From Stichopus chloronotus (lineage: Eukaryota; Echinodermata; Holothuroidea; Aspidochirotida; Stichopodidae), in NCBI GenBank assembly GCA_021234535.1, contig CM037838.1:18545009-18609008 (forward strand): a stretch of DNA of 64,000 nucleotides, in the 5' to 3' direction. The notes under the pieces were generated by a model. The model was given only the letters and a program-made list of their open reading frames with translations. It was not told where the DNA came from and did not search any database. This document shows, piece by piece, positions 25,901 through 33,344 of the stretch. Both the position numbers and the translations under genes were made by a program. Each line of letters opens with the position of its first letter. The first letter of the stretch is position 1.

Positions 25901-26500
25901 TTCTTCTTTTGAGCTCTCAAGGTGGTGGAGAAAGTGCTGCAGACATGTGACACCAACAACCCACAGACTACAGACATGGCAGTCTCCAGATGGCTAGCTC
26001 GGAGTGAACTCAGTATGATATAGTATGGTGATTTTAGATATAAAAAGATCATGGCCCTTCTAGTAAAGCAGATCATGGCCCTCCTAATATGGCTGATCAC
26101 AACCCTAACAGTGTGGGTAAATCACGTCCCTACTAGTGCAGTGGATCATGACCCGACTAAAATGGATCCTGGTCCAACTAGAATAGGAGATCACAGCCCT
26201 ACTACAGGTAGTACAGCATATCATGCTCCTAATATAATACATCATGGTCCTATCAATGTAGTACAGTAGATCATGGCCCCACTAGGTAATCAATCATGGC
26301 AATACCACTAGTGCAGTGGATCATGGCCCTTACAGTACAGTAATTGTGTAGAGAAAATTGGAGAAAAATAAGTTCGCACAAACCATTTTAAAGTTGGTGG
26401 CTTCGTAGAGCCACATGGGCTCAAAGAGGTCTTCTTGGCCCAGACCGAAGACATTTGAACAGGCTTGGAGGAATATTCTGATGTTACGGATGCACAAAAA
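1916..26500 (-). CDS. VAV: VAV-family Rho/Rac guanine-nucleotide exchange factor, partial gene (12 internal exons)
   Basis: Twelve minus-strand exons, in transcript order 26384-26500, 23116-23174, 20812-20868, 18800-18926, 17962-18072, 16912-16980, 15178-15378, 7203-7298, 6726-6797, 6057-6130, 5206-5295 and 1916-1988, join without a frame break to 382 codons. Every intron is GT-AG and all phases match. Numbering residues of this partial product: 1-59 second half of the CH domain, about 60-130 acidic linker with four IY motifs, about 131-330 DH domain, from about 335 the start of the PH domain. VAV proteins load GTP on Rac/Rho/Cdc42 at the membrane after tyrosine phosphorylation; that role is family knowledge. 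The DH core keeps the EISETEGKY helix and the PMQRMLKYHLL helix. The start codon and first CH half (about 68 residues in human VAV1) and everything after the early PH strands are outside the window or unfound. It could be one of several paralogues; the single-gene assumption is inference. Confidence 0.95.
2322..2661. repeat. 170-bp tandem duplication, two copies, one mismatch seen
   Basis: Copy 1 is 2322-2491 and copy 2 is 2492-2661, beginning AGCGGTTTGTTGG. Reading them side by side I find one difference, G at 2347 versus A at 2517. Near identity means a recent duplication, or an assembly duplicate. It sits inside a VAV intron and contains no exon. Confidence 0.95.
2922..2937. promoter_or_regulatory. 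Perfect 16-bp palindrome TCATGAATATTCATGA
   Basis: The sequence equals its own reverse complement. The core ATGAATATTCAT resembles paired POU-homeodomain half-sites. Regulatory function is only a suggestion, since such AT-rich palindromes can arise by chance. Confidence 0.3.
5206..5295 (-). CDS. VAV: VAV exon: DH-PH junction and first PH strand
   Basis: A 90-nt exon of one base, 29 codons and two bases. It encodes LINYNGSPVTELGRLHLDGE and continues with LKIKVNARR, matching the LAHYGRPKIDGELKI stretch of VAV1, which leads into the PH domain. The acceptor is ACTTTAG and the donor GTAAGT. Confidence 0.94.
5296..6056 (-). other. VAV intron (761 bp)
   Basis: A short intron between the DH-PH junction exon and the last DH exon. 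Unremarkable AT-rich sequence. Confidence 0.85.
6057..6130 (-). CDS. VAV: VAV exon: end of DH domain
   Basis: A 74-nt exon starting in phase 0, with 24 codons and two bases of a split Ser codon. DLSDFCNEVKRDYEQLETL corresponds to VAV1 DLAQCVNEVKRDNETLRQI. The donor GTTGGC is non-consensus after GT. It was chosen because it restores the frame to the next exon exactly where VAV1 continues. Confidence 0.92.
6131..6725 (-). other. VAV intron (595 bp)
   Basis: A short AT-rich intron within the DH-coding region. No repeat or second gene seen. Confidence 0.85.
6726..6797 (-). CDS. VAV: VAV exon: DH domain, late helix
   Basis: A 72-nt, 24-codon exon, phase 0 on both sides, encoding ELNKRTDDNHPEKQEIGNAL and then QAMK. 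It matches ELVKHTQDATEKENLRLALDAMR in VAV1. The acceptor is GCTCTTCAG and the donor GTCTGT. Confidence 0.94.
6798..7202 (-). other. VAV intron (405 bp)
   Basis: The smallest intron seen in this gene, between two DH exons. No internal feature. Confidence 0.85.
7203..7298 (-). CDS. VAV: VAV exon: DH domain, catalytic PMQR-LKYHLL helix
   Basis: A 96-nt, 32-codon exon, phase 0 on both sides. It contains KCQEKANGNRFNLRSLL and then PMQRMLKYHLLFV, matching the VAV1 segment RANNGRFTLRDLL...PMQRVLKYHLLLQ. The Lys in LKYH is the conserved residue important for exchange in the family. The acceptor is ATCTTCAG and the donor GTAAGT. Confidence 0.97.
10812..12370 (+). mobile_element. Copy 1 of hairpin-ended, tandem-repeat-core element (HINE/pearl-like), interrupted
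   Basis: The left end has a hairpin AAAGCC-AAAA-GGCTTT (10824-10839) followed by TGATTCCTTGC (10841-10851). Core monomer sequence resembling 'gacctttgacctccaccaaaaacaatagggatcatcta' is recognisable near 10945-11080 and again near 12140-12280. It is followed by a CA microsatellite (about 12291-12328) and a right-end hairpin built from GATTCC and GGAATC, ending with ACAAGGAATCA (12360-12370), the near-perfect inverse of the left motif. About 1 kb between roughly 11085 and 12120 is foreign and includes a retrotransposon gag relic. The sub-terminal inverted motif, core tandem repeats, microsatellite and terminal stem-loop recall Helentron-associated (HINE, DINE-1, bivalve pearl) elements. That class assignment is inference. 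Confidence 0.65.
11076..11580 (-). pseudogene. BEL/Pao retrotransposon gag fragment (DUF1759-like), broken
   Basis: Minus-strand reading gives a helical, charged stretch (KEEIIAESIKENLQKAE region, 11310-11519). Two in-frame stops near 11301-11312 follow, and then LPKAEIPPYDGDPRTFWSF and LSYLIQLTTGKIRSSI (11076-11291). The order 'coiled segment, LPK-(E/P)...GDP..F..F, L.YL...TGKARS.I' is characteristic of the BEL/Pao gag region (DUF1759). No protease, reverse transcriptase or LTR is recognisable beside it. It is a dead fragment inserted in, or carried into, the tandem-repeat element around it. Confidence 0.8.
13217..13229. repeat. Poly-C homopolymer run
   Basis: A run of 13 C residues inside a C-rich tract (13205-13230). 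Simple low-complexity DNA in an intron. Confidence 0.9.
14996..15103. repeat. Degenerate tetranucleotide repeat (ATGA/AATG-type)
   Basis: Imperfect repeats of ATGA, AATG, AATA and AATC cover about 108 bp and end about 75 bp from the donor of the large DH exon. Confidence 0.9.
15178..15378 (-). CDS. VAV: VAV exon: central DH domain
   Basis: The largest exon here, 201 nt and 67 codons, phase 0 on both sides. It runs from DLLKVHTDMYEKI through IFINFRDKLLIYGEYVSK to DLKLQRLIE. It aligns with VAV1 ELFSVHTHF...QVFIKYKERFLVYGRYCSQ...MKLEE. The acceptor is CCCACAG and the donor GTAAGA. GC content is visibly higher than in the flanking introns. A degenerate tetranucleotide repeat lies just beyond the donor. 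Confidence 0.97.
15379..16911 (-). other. VAV intron (1.5 kb)
   Basis: Contains a short fragment resembling the tandem-repeat element core (15841-15862, related to 12149-12178) and two close octamer motifs at 15970-15988. The rest is unremarkable. Confidence 0.85.
15970..15988 (+). promoter_or_regulatory. Two ATGCAAAT octamers 11 bp apart
   Basis: ATGCAAAT occurs at 15970-15977 and 15981-15988. This is the consensus POU/Oct octamer. Spacing of about one helical turn is compatible with paired binding, but no function can be shown from sequence alone. Confidence 0.3.
16912..16980 (-). CDS. VAV: VAV exon: DH domain, FINIE segment
   Basis: A 69-nt, 23-codon exon, phase 0 on both sides. It begins EFIMPLKLQITKED and ends KMFINIE, matching FLKPLQRFLKPQD...IIFINIE in VAV1. 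The acceptor is GTACAG and the donor GTAAGA. The first 30 nt of this exon and its acceptor are duplicated 198 bp upstream in the intron, at 17149-17183. Confidence 0.96.
16981..17961 (-). other. VAV intron (981 bp) with partial exon duplicate
   Basis: Holds a diverged tandem duplication of about 198 bp spanning roughly 16951-17340, which takes in the first part of the downstream exon. The remainder is ordinary AT-rich intron. Confidence 0.85.
17149..17183 (-). pseudogene. Partial duplicate of the VAV DH exon at 16912-16980
   Basis: 35 bp match 16951-16985 with a single mismatch (T at 17178 versus C at 16980). The copy covers the acceptor AG and the first 30 nt of the exon. It would read KFIMPLKLQIAN before a possible GTGTGC donor, 12 codons in phase 0. 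Flanking intron is also duplicated at an offset of about 198 bp but is much more diverged (for example 17035-17054 versus 17217-17239). Confidence 0.8.
17962..18072 (-). CDS. VAV: VAV exon: start of DH domain
   Basis: A 111-nt, 37-codon exon, phase 0 on both sides. It includes EKRDFCLNEI followed by SETEGKYVEALNMIKN, matching DKRCCCLREIQQTEEKYTDTL of human VAV1. This is the first conserved DH helix, whose Glu contacts the GTPase switch I in Dbl-family structures. The acceptor is ACTTCAG and the donor GTGAGT. Confidence 0.96.
18073..18799 (-). other. VAV intron (727 bp)
   Basis: An AT-rich intron between the acidic-region exon and the first DH exon. No repeat or gene recognised. Confidence 0.85.
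18800..18926 (-). CDS. VAV: VAV exon: acidic region with three tyrosine motifs
   Basis: This 127-nt exon supplies the last base of a split Asp codon plus 42 codons. It carries VEDIYSTT, DEIYAPI and DEDIYDDL, the family's short acidic tyrosine motifs that pack against the DH domain and are phosphorylated to relieve autoinhibition (known for VAV1 Tyr142/160/174). The last motif best matches Tyr174. With the previous exon this makes four acidic IY motifs rather than three. The acceptor is TTCACAG and the donor GTGAGT. Confidence 0.95.
19068..19092 (+). repeat. Solo terminal inverted repeat of the TTAA-flanked element
   Basis: AAGGGGCTCATTGAGTTGG followed by TTCAC is the same end sequence as at 37597-37613 and, inverted, 37906-37923. 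No partner end is seen nearby, so this is a truncated relic. Confidence 0.6.
19942..20302. repeat. 179-bp diverged tandem duplication
   Basis: Copy 1 starts at 19942 (CAGAAAAGTTGCAATGG) and copy 2 at 20121 (CAGAAAAGGTGCAATGG). Both contain 'atcacaacaaaatctagcat' and 'tttttaacattttacatctc'. Substitutions and small indels are spread throughout, so it is older than the 170-bp duplication at 2322. Copy 2 runs directly into the ATC array. Confidence 0.9.
20298..20745. repeat. ATC/ATT trinucleotide-type array with higher-order spacing
   Basis: About 450 bp of imperfect (ATC)n with ACT, AAC and ATT interruptions. A longer motif containing 'catcttcacaattattatc' or a close variant recurs with starts near 20434, 20566 and 20647 (spacing 132 and 81), so the array also evolved by duplication of larger blocks. 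It gives long low-complexity open frames on both strands that are not genes. Confidence 0.95.
20812..20868 (-). CDS. VAV: VAV exon: start of acidic region with first tyrosine motif
   Basis: This 57-nt exon holds the last base of a split Arg codon, 18 codons and two bases of a split Asp codon. The product PFNLGDREDIYGDLGDDM aligns to the human segment PFP...DEDIYSGL, so the tyrosine corresponds to VAV1 Tyr142. The acceptor is GCTCAG and the donor GTAAGT. A poly-A tract (about 20792-20806) and then a long ATC-type repeat lie immediately beyond the donor. Confidence 0.93.
20869..23115 (-). other. VAV intron (2.2 kb)
   Basis: AT-rich, with no transposon or second gene that I can support. Confidence 0.85.
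23116..23174 (-). CDS. VAV: VAV exon: end of CH domain
   Basis: This 59-nt exon starts in phase 0 and leaves two bases (CG) that join C from the next exon to give Arg. It encodes VLHTLSKLSNTRYAIEKGV, matching VIYTLSALS...AQNRG of human VAV1. The acceptor is CCATAG and the donor GTGAGT. It is too short to appear in an ORF-length scan and was found by reading the minus strand for the expected CH-domain end. Confidence 0.93.
23711..24448 (-). mobile_element. Element with imperfect inverted termini and a Cys/His-motif ORF start
   Basis: The left edge TGGTGTGGGTATTCACGAG...ACTATA (23711-23737) is the imperfect inverse of the right edge (TATGTCTACGATGTGAAT, ending at 24448). The right-hand 330 bp recur at 37998-38250 and, for the part 24111-24335, at 49971-50190. 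On the minus strand an ATG at 23833 opens MSSPTPGPRCSICNQF and continues with ...DSHSVCPLCR, a Cx2C-x11-Hx2Cx2C arrangement. The frame then ends where it meets the left terminus. Similar short Cys/His motifs start gag-like ORFs of some retroelements (for example DIRS-like elements, which also have inverted termini). That link is tentative. Confidence 0.55.
24457..24478 (-). repeat. Solo end of the TTAA-flanked element
   Basis: CAAACTCAATAAGTCCCTTTAA resembles the right end at 37906-37927, including the TTAA. No left partner is adjacent. Confidence 0.5.
26047..26337. repeat. Degenerate minisatellite of about 24-bp units beside the CH exon donor
   Basis: Roughly a dozen variants of GATCATGGCCCTACTAGT plus a short variable tail occur in tandem (for example starts near 26047, 26071, 26094, 26142, 26163, 26187, 26267, 26318). 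The array ends 46 bp from the CH exon, on its donor side. Confidence 0.9.
26384..26500 (-). CDS. VAV: VAV exon: second half of CH domain
   Basis: This 117-nt exon is phase 0 on both sides and has 39 codons. It begins FLCIRNIRIFLQAC and continues through FGLGQEDLFEP to TNFKM, matching the VAV CH segment that in human VAV1 starts FLCLKNIRTFLSTC at residue 69. The acceptor reads TTGACAG. The donor GTTTGT is weak and lies 47 bp from a minisatellite in the intron. The preceding exon, which should end in a RPQMSQ-like sequence, was not found between here and 64000. Confidence 0.95.
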
Positions 26501-28870
26501 CTGTCAAAAGAAAGACAAAGAAATACGAAAATGAGACATCATCGCAGTGTCGGTTCTATCTTTCTACTCCCATTCACATTGTCTAGAACGAAAACTAATT
26601 TGTGATCTACATCATTAAACGAACATGAGTGGAATGCATTACACTTAAACATGGACAGAAAGTTGACTCTAGGTATATATCTGACAACGTGCACTTCAAT
26701 GAAACGTTAATCAACGTTGCAAAATGCACTAACTGTTGGATATTTGAAAAAATTAAGAAAATCTCCAGTTGGAGAAATAACTTCCTCTGAAAGAAAAACT
26801 TTACGGTAAGAGCACATTGCTGATAATCTGTTGGTTTCGGTTCATTTATATGTCAGTTGCAAGAAAATACATTTTTGATAGGACATATTGTGATACATAT
26901 TTAAGTCAAAAGCTTGTTAAAATGAACCGGTCAAAGGCATCGAGAAAGAAAAATGGATCCTCATGTATCAATACCATCACTTTCCCTTCCAGGAGAAAAA
27001 TTCTTCACAGGAAATATTTCCCCGCTAAAGTGAAGACCGTTACGCCCCGTTGTACGGTAAGTAGACACACAGCGCTGATGGAGAGGCACTGCTTAATCTA
27101 AAATGACCTGGATAGTTCTTGAGGAAAGGAAGGACAGGGGGGGCTGGATCAAATGATGTCTTGAATTCATCGTTGAGTTAATGTCAATGACGTAAATGAC
27201 ATAACTGATTTACATAGTGTCTGCAAGCTGCATACTGAAACTTACACACTACAGGGAGGATAACACAGTGTTCTCGACAGATTTTCAAGAAGAGGTGATG
27301 GCTAAACATGAAGTGATCACCAGGGAGGGGATTGAATGGGGTTCATCTGTGGCTCCAAAAATTTTTGATGTTTGTGAAATCGTTGAAAAAGATACCACTG
27401 AAGGATGATTTCTTGCTCTAGATTTAAAATGTCAACTTGTACTTTCAGACTGAAAGAATGAGTTGAGGGGAGAGGAAAGGGGGGTGGACAGAAGTGGGAC
27501 TAATATTAGAGGACATTGCTACTTCAGGGGGTGGTACAATTCACTTGGGATGGGCCATCCACACCCTACCCCCTCCTCCCCCCAAAAAATGATATACCGC
27601 AAACAACAAAGTTTACCATATGAGTGAATGATGAACAGTGGACACAACATGGAGAAAATGGATGCAACTAGCTGCGACAACTGGATACTTGGCAAACAAA
27701 TGGTGGGATCAACATCTTCAAATCACATGCAGCTCGTAACCTCGAGGTGAATAAATTTAAGCCAAAGGTGCTTGTTTTGTGAGTTGGGGTATTGTAGATG
27801 GTACAAGCACACCTCATCGCTATGTTGTGATGTTCTTCTAAGGTAGTAGAGTTGAAAGGTTTCCAAAAATGTAGGTCCATAAACAACATTAGCATGTACA
27901 TATTGCCAGCATTTTCATGACGACAAGGTACCGTGTTGACATTTTAAACAATACAGCCCCTGTGGGCATGAACTAAAGGCCACATTCTCTACTACGACAG
28001 AGTTATGTCAACAGAACAACAATTGCTGATGGTTTTTAAATTATCCTACCTGGTGTCATCATACTCAGTCAATAAGTCGATACCTAGATAAAAACCCTAT
28101 CCCTGGAACGGTGATGACTGCCAACTATCTATTAGCACGGAAAGAGACTAATTTTCTGTTGTTTTCAAAACCGTCATCATCTTTGTTGTCAAAAGTGTGA
28201 TCACAAATGCTGAAGAACTAACATTCTGAATGAGTCACTACCACAGCCTTCGATACACCTTCTGTGTTCTTCCTTCACTGAGGAGGAATCCCGTGTGGGG
28301 ATAAACACCCTCTCATTTTTATAAAGCACCCTCTTATTTTTTGACCTCTTTGCTGCAAGCGATATGAAAGTAAACTTGTAACACACATATTTAATTTTGC
28401 AGATTGTAAGCATAAATTAGCTGTGGGATGTTACGCTATACTAACCAAGCATATTTAGTAACTGTGTATACATCACAAAGCTCTGTACGTACAATCTGAA
28501 TAGCCACACTGTCAGCATGTACCATGTATAAAACTTCTACACTGTGCACTGTGGCTTGCTGTAACATAACACAAGGCTTCTCTTTGTTTCCATTGAAAAA
28601 TGTATTCAGTGGATTCCCTTGAGTGAATCTGCTCACTGTTTTTCTCTAAAGAGAAAAATCAAGTTGGCAAAAATGAAACTAATTAGTGACTACCATTCAT
28701 TAGTTTCAATGTTCTCTCAGCAATCACACTGTTACCTTCTAATTCATAGTATTTGATGACATAACACGGCTCTTTTCTATTTCAACCTGGTGTTAGAGCT
28801 GGCAGGGTAAACAGAGTTTAGAAAGGAGAGCTGGTTGATTGCAAAGATTTGATAAAAGATGCAAGAGAGA
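26501..28870. other. Non-coding stretch without recognised features
   Basis: AT-rich, with G-rich patches near 27130-27150 and 27460-27490 and a C-rich patch near 27565-27590. No exon, RNA or repeat family recognised. Confidence 0.6.
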
Positions 28871-28871
28871 G

Positions 28872-29125
28872 CTTCAGCTGGCAATTATGGAAGTACGGTG
28901 ACCCACGACACATGCGCAATTGCCAGTAGCTAGATTATGGACAATATTAATATTGGAAATGCATAAATTTATACGTAGATATGAGGTGAGGAGGCACCGA
29001 AAGCTAAACGAGAGCGAACCTTGGCTTAGAGGGCCCAGAGTCAGAATGGATTTGGGTTGCACTTTGAGCTTGATCAAAGGAAATGCACTGGTACCGCAAG
29101 CAATAACTATGCTCACCATGTGAAT
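28872..29125 (+). mobile_element. Diverged copy of the inverted-terminus repeat family
   Basis: 28877-28990 (GGCAATTATGGAAGTACGGTGACC onwards in 20-base blocks) matches 41985-42090. 28999-29125 is a diverged version of the 'gcgagct-ggcctTAGAGGGC...GAGCAAAGGTCAAATGA' segment at 38135-38230. Boundaries are approximate. Confidence 0.5.
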
Positions 29126-29129
29126 ACAT

Positions 29130-30180
29130 AAATATGAGGTGACAAGGTACTGACACTAAATTAGCTGGGATTTAGAAAAAAAAAAAAAAGAATCGCTGGC
29201 GGGACTTGAAGGGGTTTCTGCACATATCAAAATGTTACAGTGATTTGTTACAAAGGTTCTGCCACAGGCAGCCTTCCGTTGGAAAACTGCTTAAAGATTG
29301 CAGAACCCCCAAACATCTGACAAAGGACACTCCAACCCCCCAAACATCTGACAAAGGATACTAGAACCCCCCAAACATCTGACAAAGGATACTCGAGGTG
29401 TAAATTATGAAATTCATTTTCAAACTCTTCATCTGGTTAACTAACGGTGGTGGACAGATTGAAACAATGACTCATGCCCAAAAGATCCCGTATTTTTGTC
29501 TCTCATTTCCATTGATTCACACTCTCTGCATCTCTGTTAAAGCATGTGGATAAATAGGAGGTATTTCAATTTGCTCTCTCTTGCTCTTCTTTTGCCTCTG
29601 ACATTTGCCGCTCTAGGTGATTATGCCCTGTTTTACCTCTTCTTAAATTTCAAAGCTTTGATCTAGTCTACAGGTATCAATATTGCATTTCAGATGGATC
29701 TACCCTTCAGGATAATCTATCAAATCCTCCTGGGGAAATGTTCTCGGAAGAAGATCCTCAAACGTTACTCCGAACCGAATCCAGAGCATTTGAAAAGCAC
29801 ATGATAAGACCTCTCTGGATGACAATGATGGAGGAGCTTCCCTTCTGAATCTCCTCTGCATTCTCATCCTCATCCAACCTTTTGGAGATATGATTCTTAT
29901 CAACTACCAGGAACTCTAATTAAAGTAACATAATAAATAGAGGAGAGAGAAAGTGTAAACTTGGGTGTTTTTCCCTTTTTTTAATTTCTGTAAACAAAAA
30001 GTACAACATTAAGTCAAACGTTGTGTTCCATGTGATTTACGCGAAGAGAATTAAGAGCACGACCATAGTTTGTAGACGGCAGTGACGATCTGATCCCATT
30101 AATTCTGACCTAAGCGTGACAAACTCACCGTTTATTGAGGCCAAATCAGATTAAACCAGCGAGAAATTCCCCACAACTCC
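29130..30180. other. Non-coding stretch with one small minisatellite
   Basis: Contains the 30-bp repeat array at 29304-29395. A minus-strand stretch near 29740-29920 looks somewhat protein-like but matches no family I know and has weak splice sites. Confidence 0.5.
29304..29395. repeat. Three tandem copies of a 30-31-bp unit
   Basis: Units at 29304-29333, 29334-29364 and 29365-29395 share AACCCCC, AAACATCTGACAAAGGA and ACTC/ACTA. The copies are contiguous with no spacers, so it is a minisatellite and not a CRISPR array. Confidence 0.95.
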
Positions 30181-30184
30181 ACCT

Positions 30185-30247
30185 GTGTGGGTATTCATGA
30201 GTGGCTATAGTGAAGCAAGGGGTAGTTATATGTCTATGATGCAAATT
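30185..30247. mobile_element. 63-bp internally deleted inverted-terminus element
   Basis: Left terminus GTGTGGGTATTCATGAGTGG (30185-30204, ending CTATA at 30209) is joined directly to the right-terminus sequence GAAGCAAGGGGTAGTTATAT (from 30212) ending GATGCAAATT (30247). Both ends belong to the family seen at 23711-24448 and 42484-43240, with everything internal missing. Confidence 0.6.
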
Positions 30248-30249
30248 AA

Positions 30250-31920
30250 TGATTTGGGGCTACTTTTGACAAATTTATCCCAACCTAGCTTTCTGATTAC
30301 TGCTTACTAGACTTCATGATGTCGAAGGAAAACCCTGATGAAACACATTTCCAGTGCTACAGTGTGTTGGACTTGAATAACTCAACTGCAACCGAACACC
30401 ACTCCCTCCCCCCACCGTTCCCTTTTAAACAGCTTCAAACATTTGTTTCACCATTTATTTTTGGTCTGTTGGATGGCACAACTACGGTACATAGGTCAAG
30501 TATATTAGAAGTTTCTGATCATTTTTGTTTTCAACAGCAACACTTTTTCAGTAACTTGATAACTGTTACAGTTTGTAACCTTGCAGCAACTGGATAGCCT
30601 TCTTGACCAGAGCTGTCTCTCTTCAAAAAAGCAGCATCTGGAGTTATGAACAAAACGTCGGTTTTGGTTTAAGACAGCCTGCAGGGAAAAATTACTCTCT
30701 TTTACTTAAGATCTCCAAATAATCACACGACTATTTCAACAGCGCTATTTCTTTCAAGTGTTGGTTTCTTTGTGAATGTGAATAAGCATGACACTAGTGC
30801 CATCTCGTCTTATATCATTTTGCGCTCTTTATCAAAATTTGGGTAAAATCATCGTCCTAACAACTGCAACAACAACAAAGAGAAAAATTTAGGCAGCCAT
30901 ATTTTGAACTTGATGATTTTTAGCAATAATGCTGAATAAAGATGCAGTCGTGTTTGCTAACTATTACACAGGTTACCAACATCGTTGGAACCACACAAAA
31001 TTAGGACGCACAGGACCACCGTCACAGCCGTGGACACAAAATGCTGCTTTAATGTGCAGTTAAGCTCATTTGACCGGAGAGATTCCTTGAGCACGGTTCG
31101 CTCACTGATCATGAAATCACCTTCGGCTACATGCAAGGATCCACACGGATGAACCCGACGGCTGGATAAGACTCTGTTGGATACATGCAGGCTAGATGAA
31201 AGGTCAACTCATTATTAACTAAGCACTAGAGGAGTTTGCCTGCAATTAACCAATAAAGACAAGTCTCTCATAAGCACAATTTAATTACCTCTGAGAGGCT
31301 ATCGCCGACATCGTCGACCGTCCGCGTTGTGCACGGTTTCTGGCCTACCTGTGTTGTGCACTGCTGAAAGTGTCCAAGGTTGCATTACCGGCCTGACATA
31401 GCCTTTCTCACGTAACTTGTGTGTATGGCCAGTACATCCCTACAGTTTATATGATGGTTCAGCATTTAAATAAACTAGCTCTTCTGAGGCCATGTTGACA
31501 TTTGACATCACGGAACACGAAAATGGGGCTCCAGATTTCAAAACGACGTACAAACAGTTTACAATGCTCGAGGATTTTTAAATTCCAAGCAAGTAATAAA
31601 TCGAGGGCGACTGCCTCTGCCAGATGTTGCCGTCCAAAGATCTGGCACACTTTTTACAATTTTACGACATCCTAACGGCTCGCGACTTCGTTATTTGACA
31701 TCAAGAGAGAAGGAAATGAAGGATTTCATTTGAGATGCGCTTGAAACAAATTTACGAAGTTTGCAATGTGTATCTTGGTGATGTACTGTAAAAGCACATC
31801 AAATAATGTGAAAAAACCTTTAAAATGTCAACTTTTGGAAGAAAAAAAATTATTGGCAAAGATTGTCTACACCCTTACTGCATACAGTTCGTATGACCAT
31901 AGTTACAGCCCATCCCTTCC
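30250..31920. other. Non-coding stretch with a CpG-rich patch
   Basis: Mostly AT-rich. 31289-31400 is conspicuously richer in CG dinucleotides and holds a possible 60-nt minus-strand exon (see findings). Otherwise nothing recognised. Confidence 0.5.
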
Positions 31921-32065
31921 CCACAACTCACTGGTGTGGATATTCAAAAGTGACTACATGTAACCCTTGCATCACCAATGCATTAAATTTGACCTTGCTC
32001 AAAATACACTCGAAACAAATTCTGACATTGCACCCCTCTACATCTAGGCTCGCCCTCGTTAGGCT
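31921..32065 (+). repeat. Terminal segment of the inverted-terminus family
   Basis: CCACAACTCACTGGTGTGGA, then TATTCAAAAGTGACTACATG, and further on TTTGACCTTGCTCAAA and CTAGGCTCGCCCTCGTT. It parallels 33345-33490 and 42484-42620 and is the inverse of 38130-38250. No matching right end was found close by. Confidence 0.65.
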
Positions 32066-32327
32066 GAGCAAAGATGGTCTGGCCTGCATAAAGTTCTTAT
32101 GACCACAGTTGCAGTACATCTTAGTAATCTTTGACAAAACCTTTGATAACAGTGACAAGGTCCATTCTGGACATGTAGGCCTACACTCTGGACTCTACCA
32201 CCCAATACCTATTTGACATTGTGGAAAAACGTAACTTGTAGAAAAGCAGAGAACTCTCAAAAAGCTGAGAGCAGTTTCAACGTAACACCTGCAACACTCT
32301 TCTAGTGGAGATACTGATGACCTTTGA

Positions 32328-32340
32328 CCTCCTTACATCT
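32328..32340 (+). promoter_or_regulatory. Solitary perfect DR1 nuclear-receptor motif
   Basis: TGACCTTTGACCT is the reverse complement of AGGTCAAAGGTCA, the DR1 consensus bound by HNF4/RXR-type receptors. It lies outside a recognisable tandem array and may be an old fragment of the element family that carries this motif. Confidence 0.35.
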
Positions 32341-33344
32341 TCAAATGGCCAAAAGTCACATCCCTCTGACAGCACCTAAGTAATTGACCATTTTCATTTC
32401 ATATTTTATAATTAAGTCGGAATGTGAGTCAACAACGTCTGCTCGAGTTGCTTCCCTGTACGAGAGGTCTCTGGACACACCACAGACTCGGTCAGCCAGA
32501 TCTCAAGCACTCTGCTGTCGAAGTCTTCCCTTAATTTCCATTTCTTGTTCACGATCATGAGCGCTAAAATGGTTGGGTATTGTTCCCATCTACGGATGTA
32601 GTACTGTAACTTGAACGTGACAGGGATTTGCGAACGAGATTTCGTTCACATGCGTGCACCCGACCCCGAAGATGTCTTTAAAATAGCAAATTAAAGACAT
32701 CAATGAAAACATAATTAGCTCCAATTTCCAGTCACTTCCTGGCTGACAACTGCAGGAATCATCTTGAGTTCGGCATCGTGCAGACTAGACCAGAACAGTT
32801 GCTACCTCTGGGGGGAATCAAACTGGAAATAACAGTTTGAGAAGTAGAACCCTGTATCAGTTCTGTAACACAGACAATAGCCACAGTAATCACAATGTAA
32901 AACAGCACCATAAAACTTGCAAAATATCCTTAAACTAACATGTTTTGATGGTATATACTGTACATACTGTATGAAAATTCGCCAGTCACAAATAACTGGG
33001 GAAACCCCTTAGGAAAAAGCAATTCCTGTTCAAGCCGGATTGACCTACTGCAGGATGTAAAGGAAGTTGAACAGTATCCTATAGCAACAAATTTGACAAT
33101 CCTCAAAATAAGGAAAGATTTGGAAAACTAACGGCAGGTTTGATTGAAACACACAAGGAGGTTAAATGAGAAGAGGGTGCTATCTCAGAATGGGAATAAA
33201 TTTGTGTAGAAACAGGTGGGTGAAAACTCAAGTAACCCTAAAGAATCTGATTGTTTCAGCCAAAGATGCTTCATCATGCATGTATGATTCATCCGCTGAC
33301 ACATACCCCAAACACAAGCACGTACTGATAGAATTTCTATATCT

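Larger units (their letters stand above)
23175..26383 (-). other. VAV intron (3.2 kb) with an inverted-terminus element and a minisatellite
   Basis: Carries the element at 23711-24448, a relic end at 24457-24478 and the minisatellite at 26047-26337. The interval 24480-26040 shows nothing nameable. Confidence 0.85.

Noticed and set aside
29304..29395. Short regular repeats suggestive of a CRISPR array
   Set aside because: Units are contiguous without unique spacers, and the genome is eukaryotic; a minisatellite.
29740..29920. Protein-like minus-strand stretch (DEDENAEEIQ...)
   Set aside because: Two frames are open, splice sites are weak, and no family or VAV homology is evident. Not enough to call an exon.
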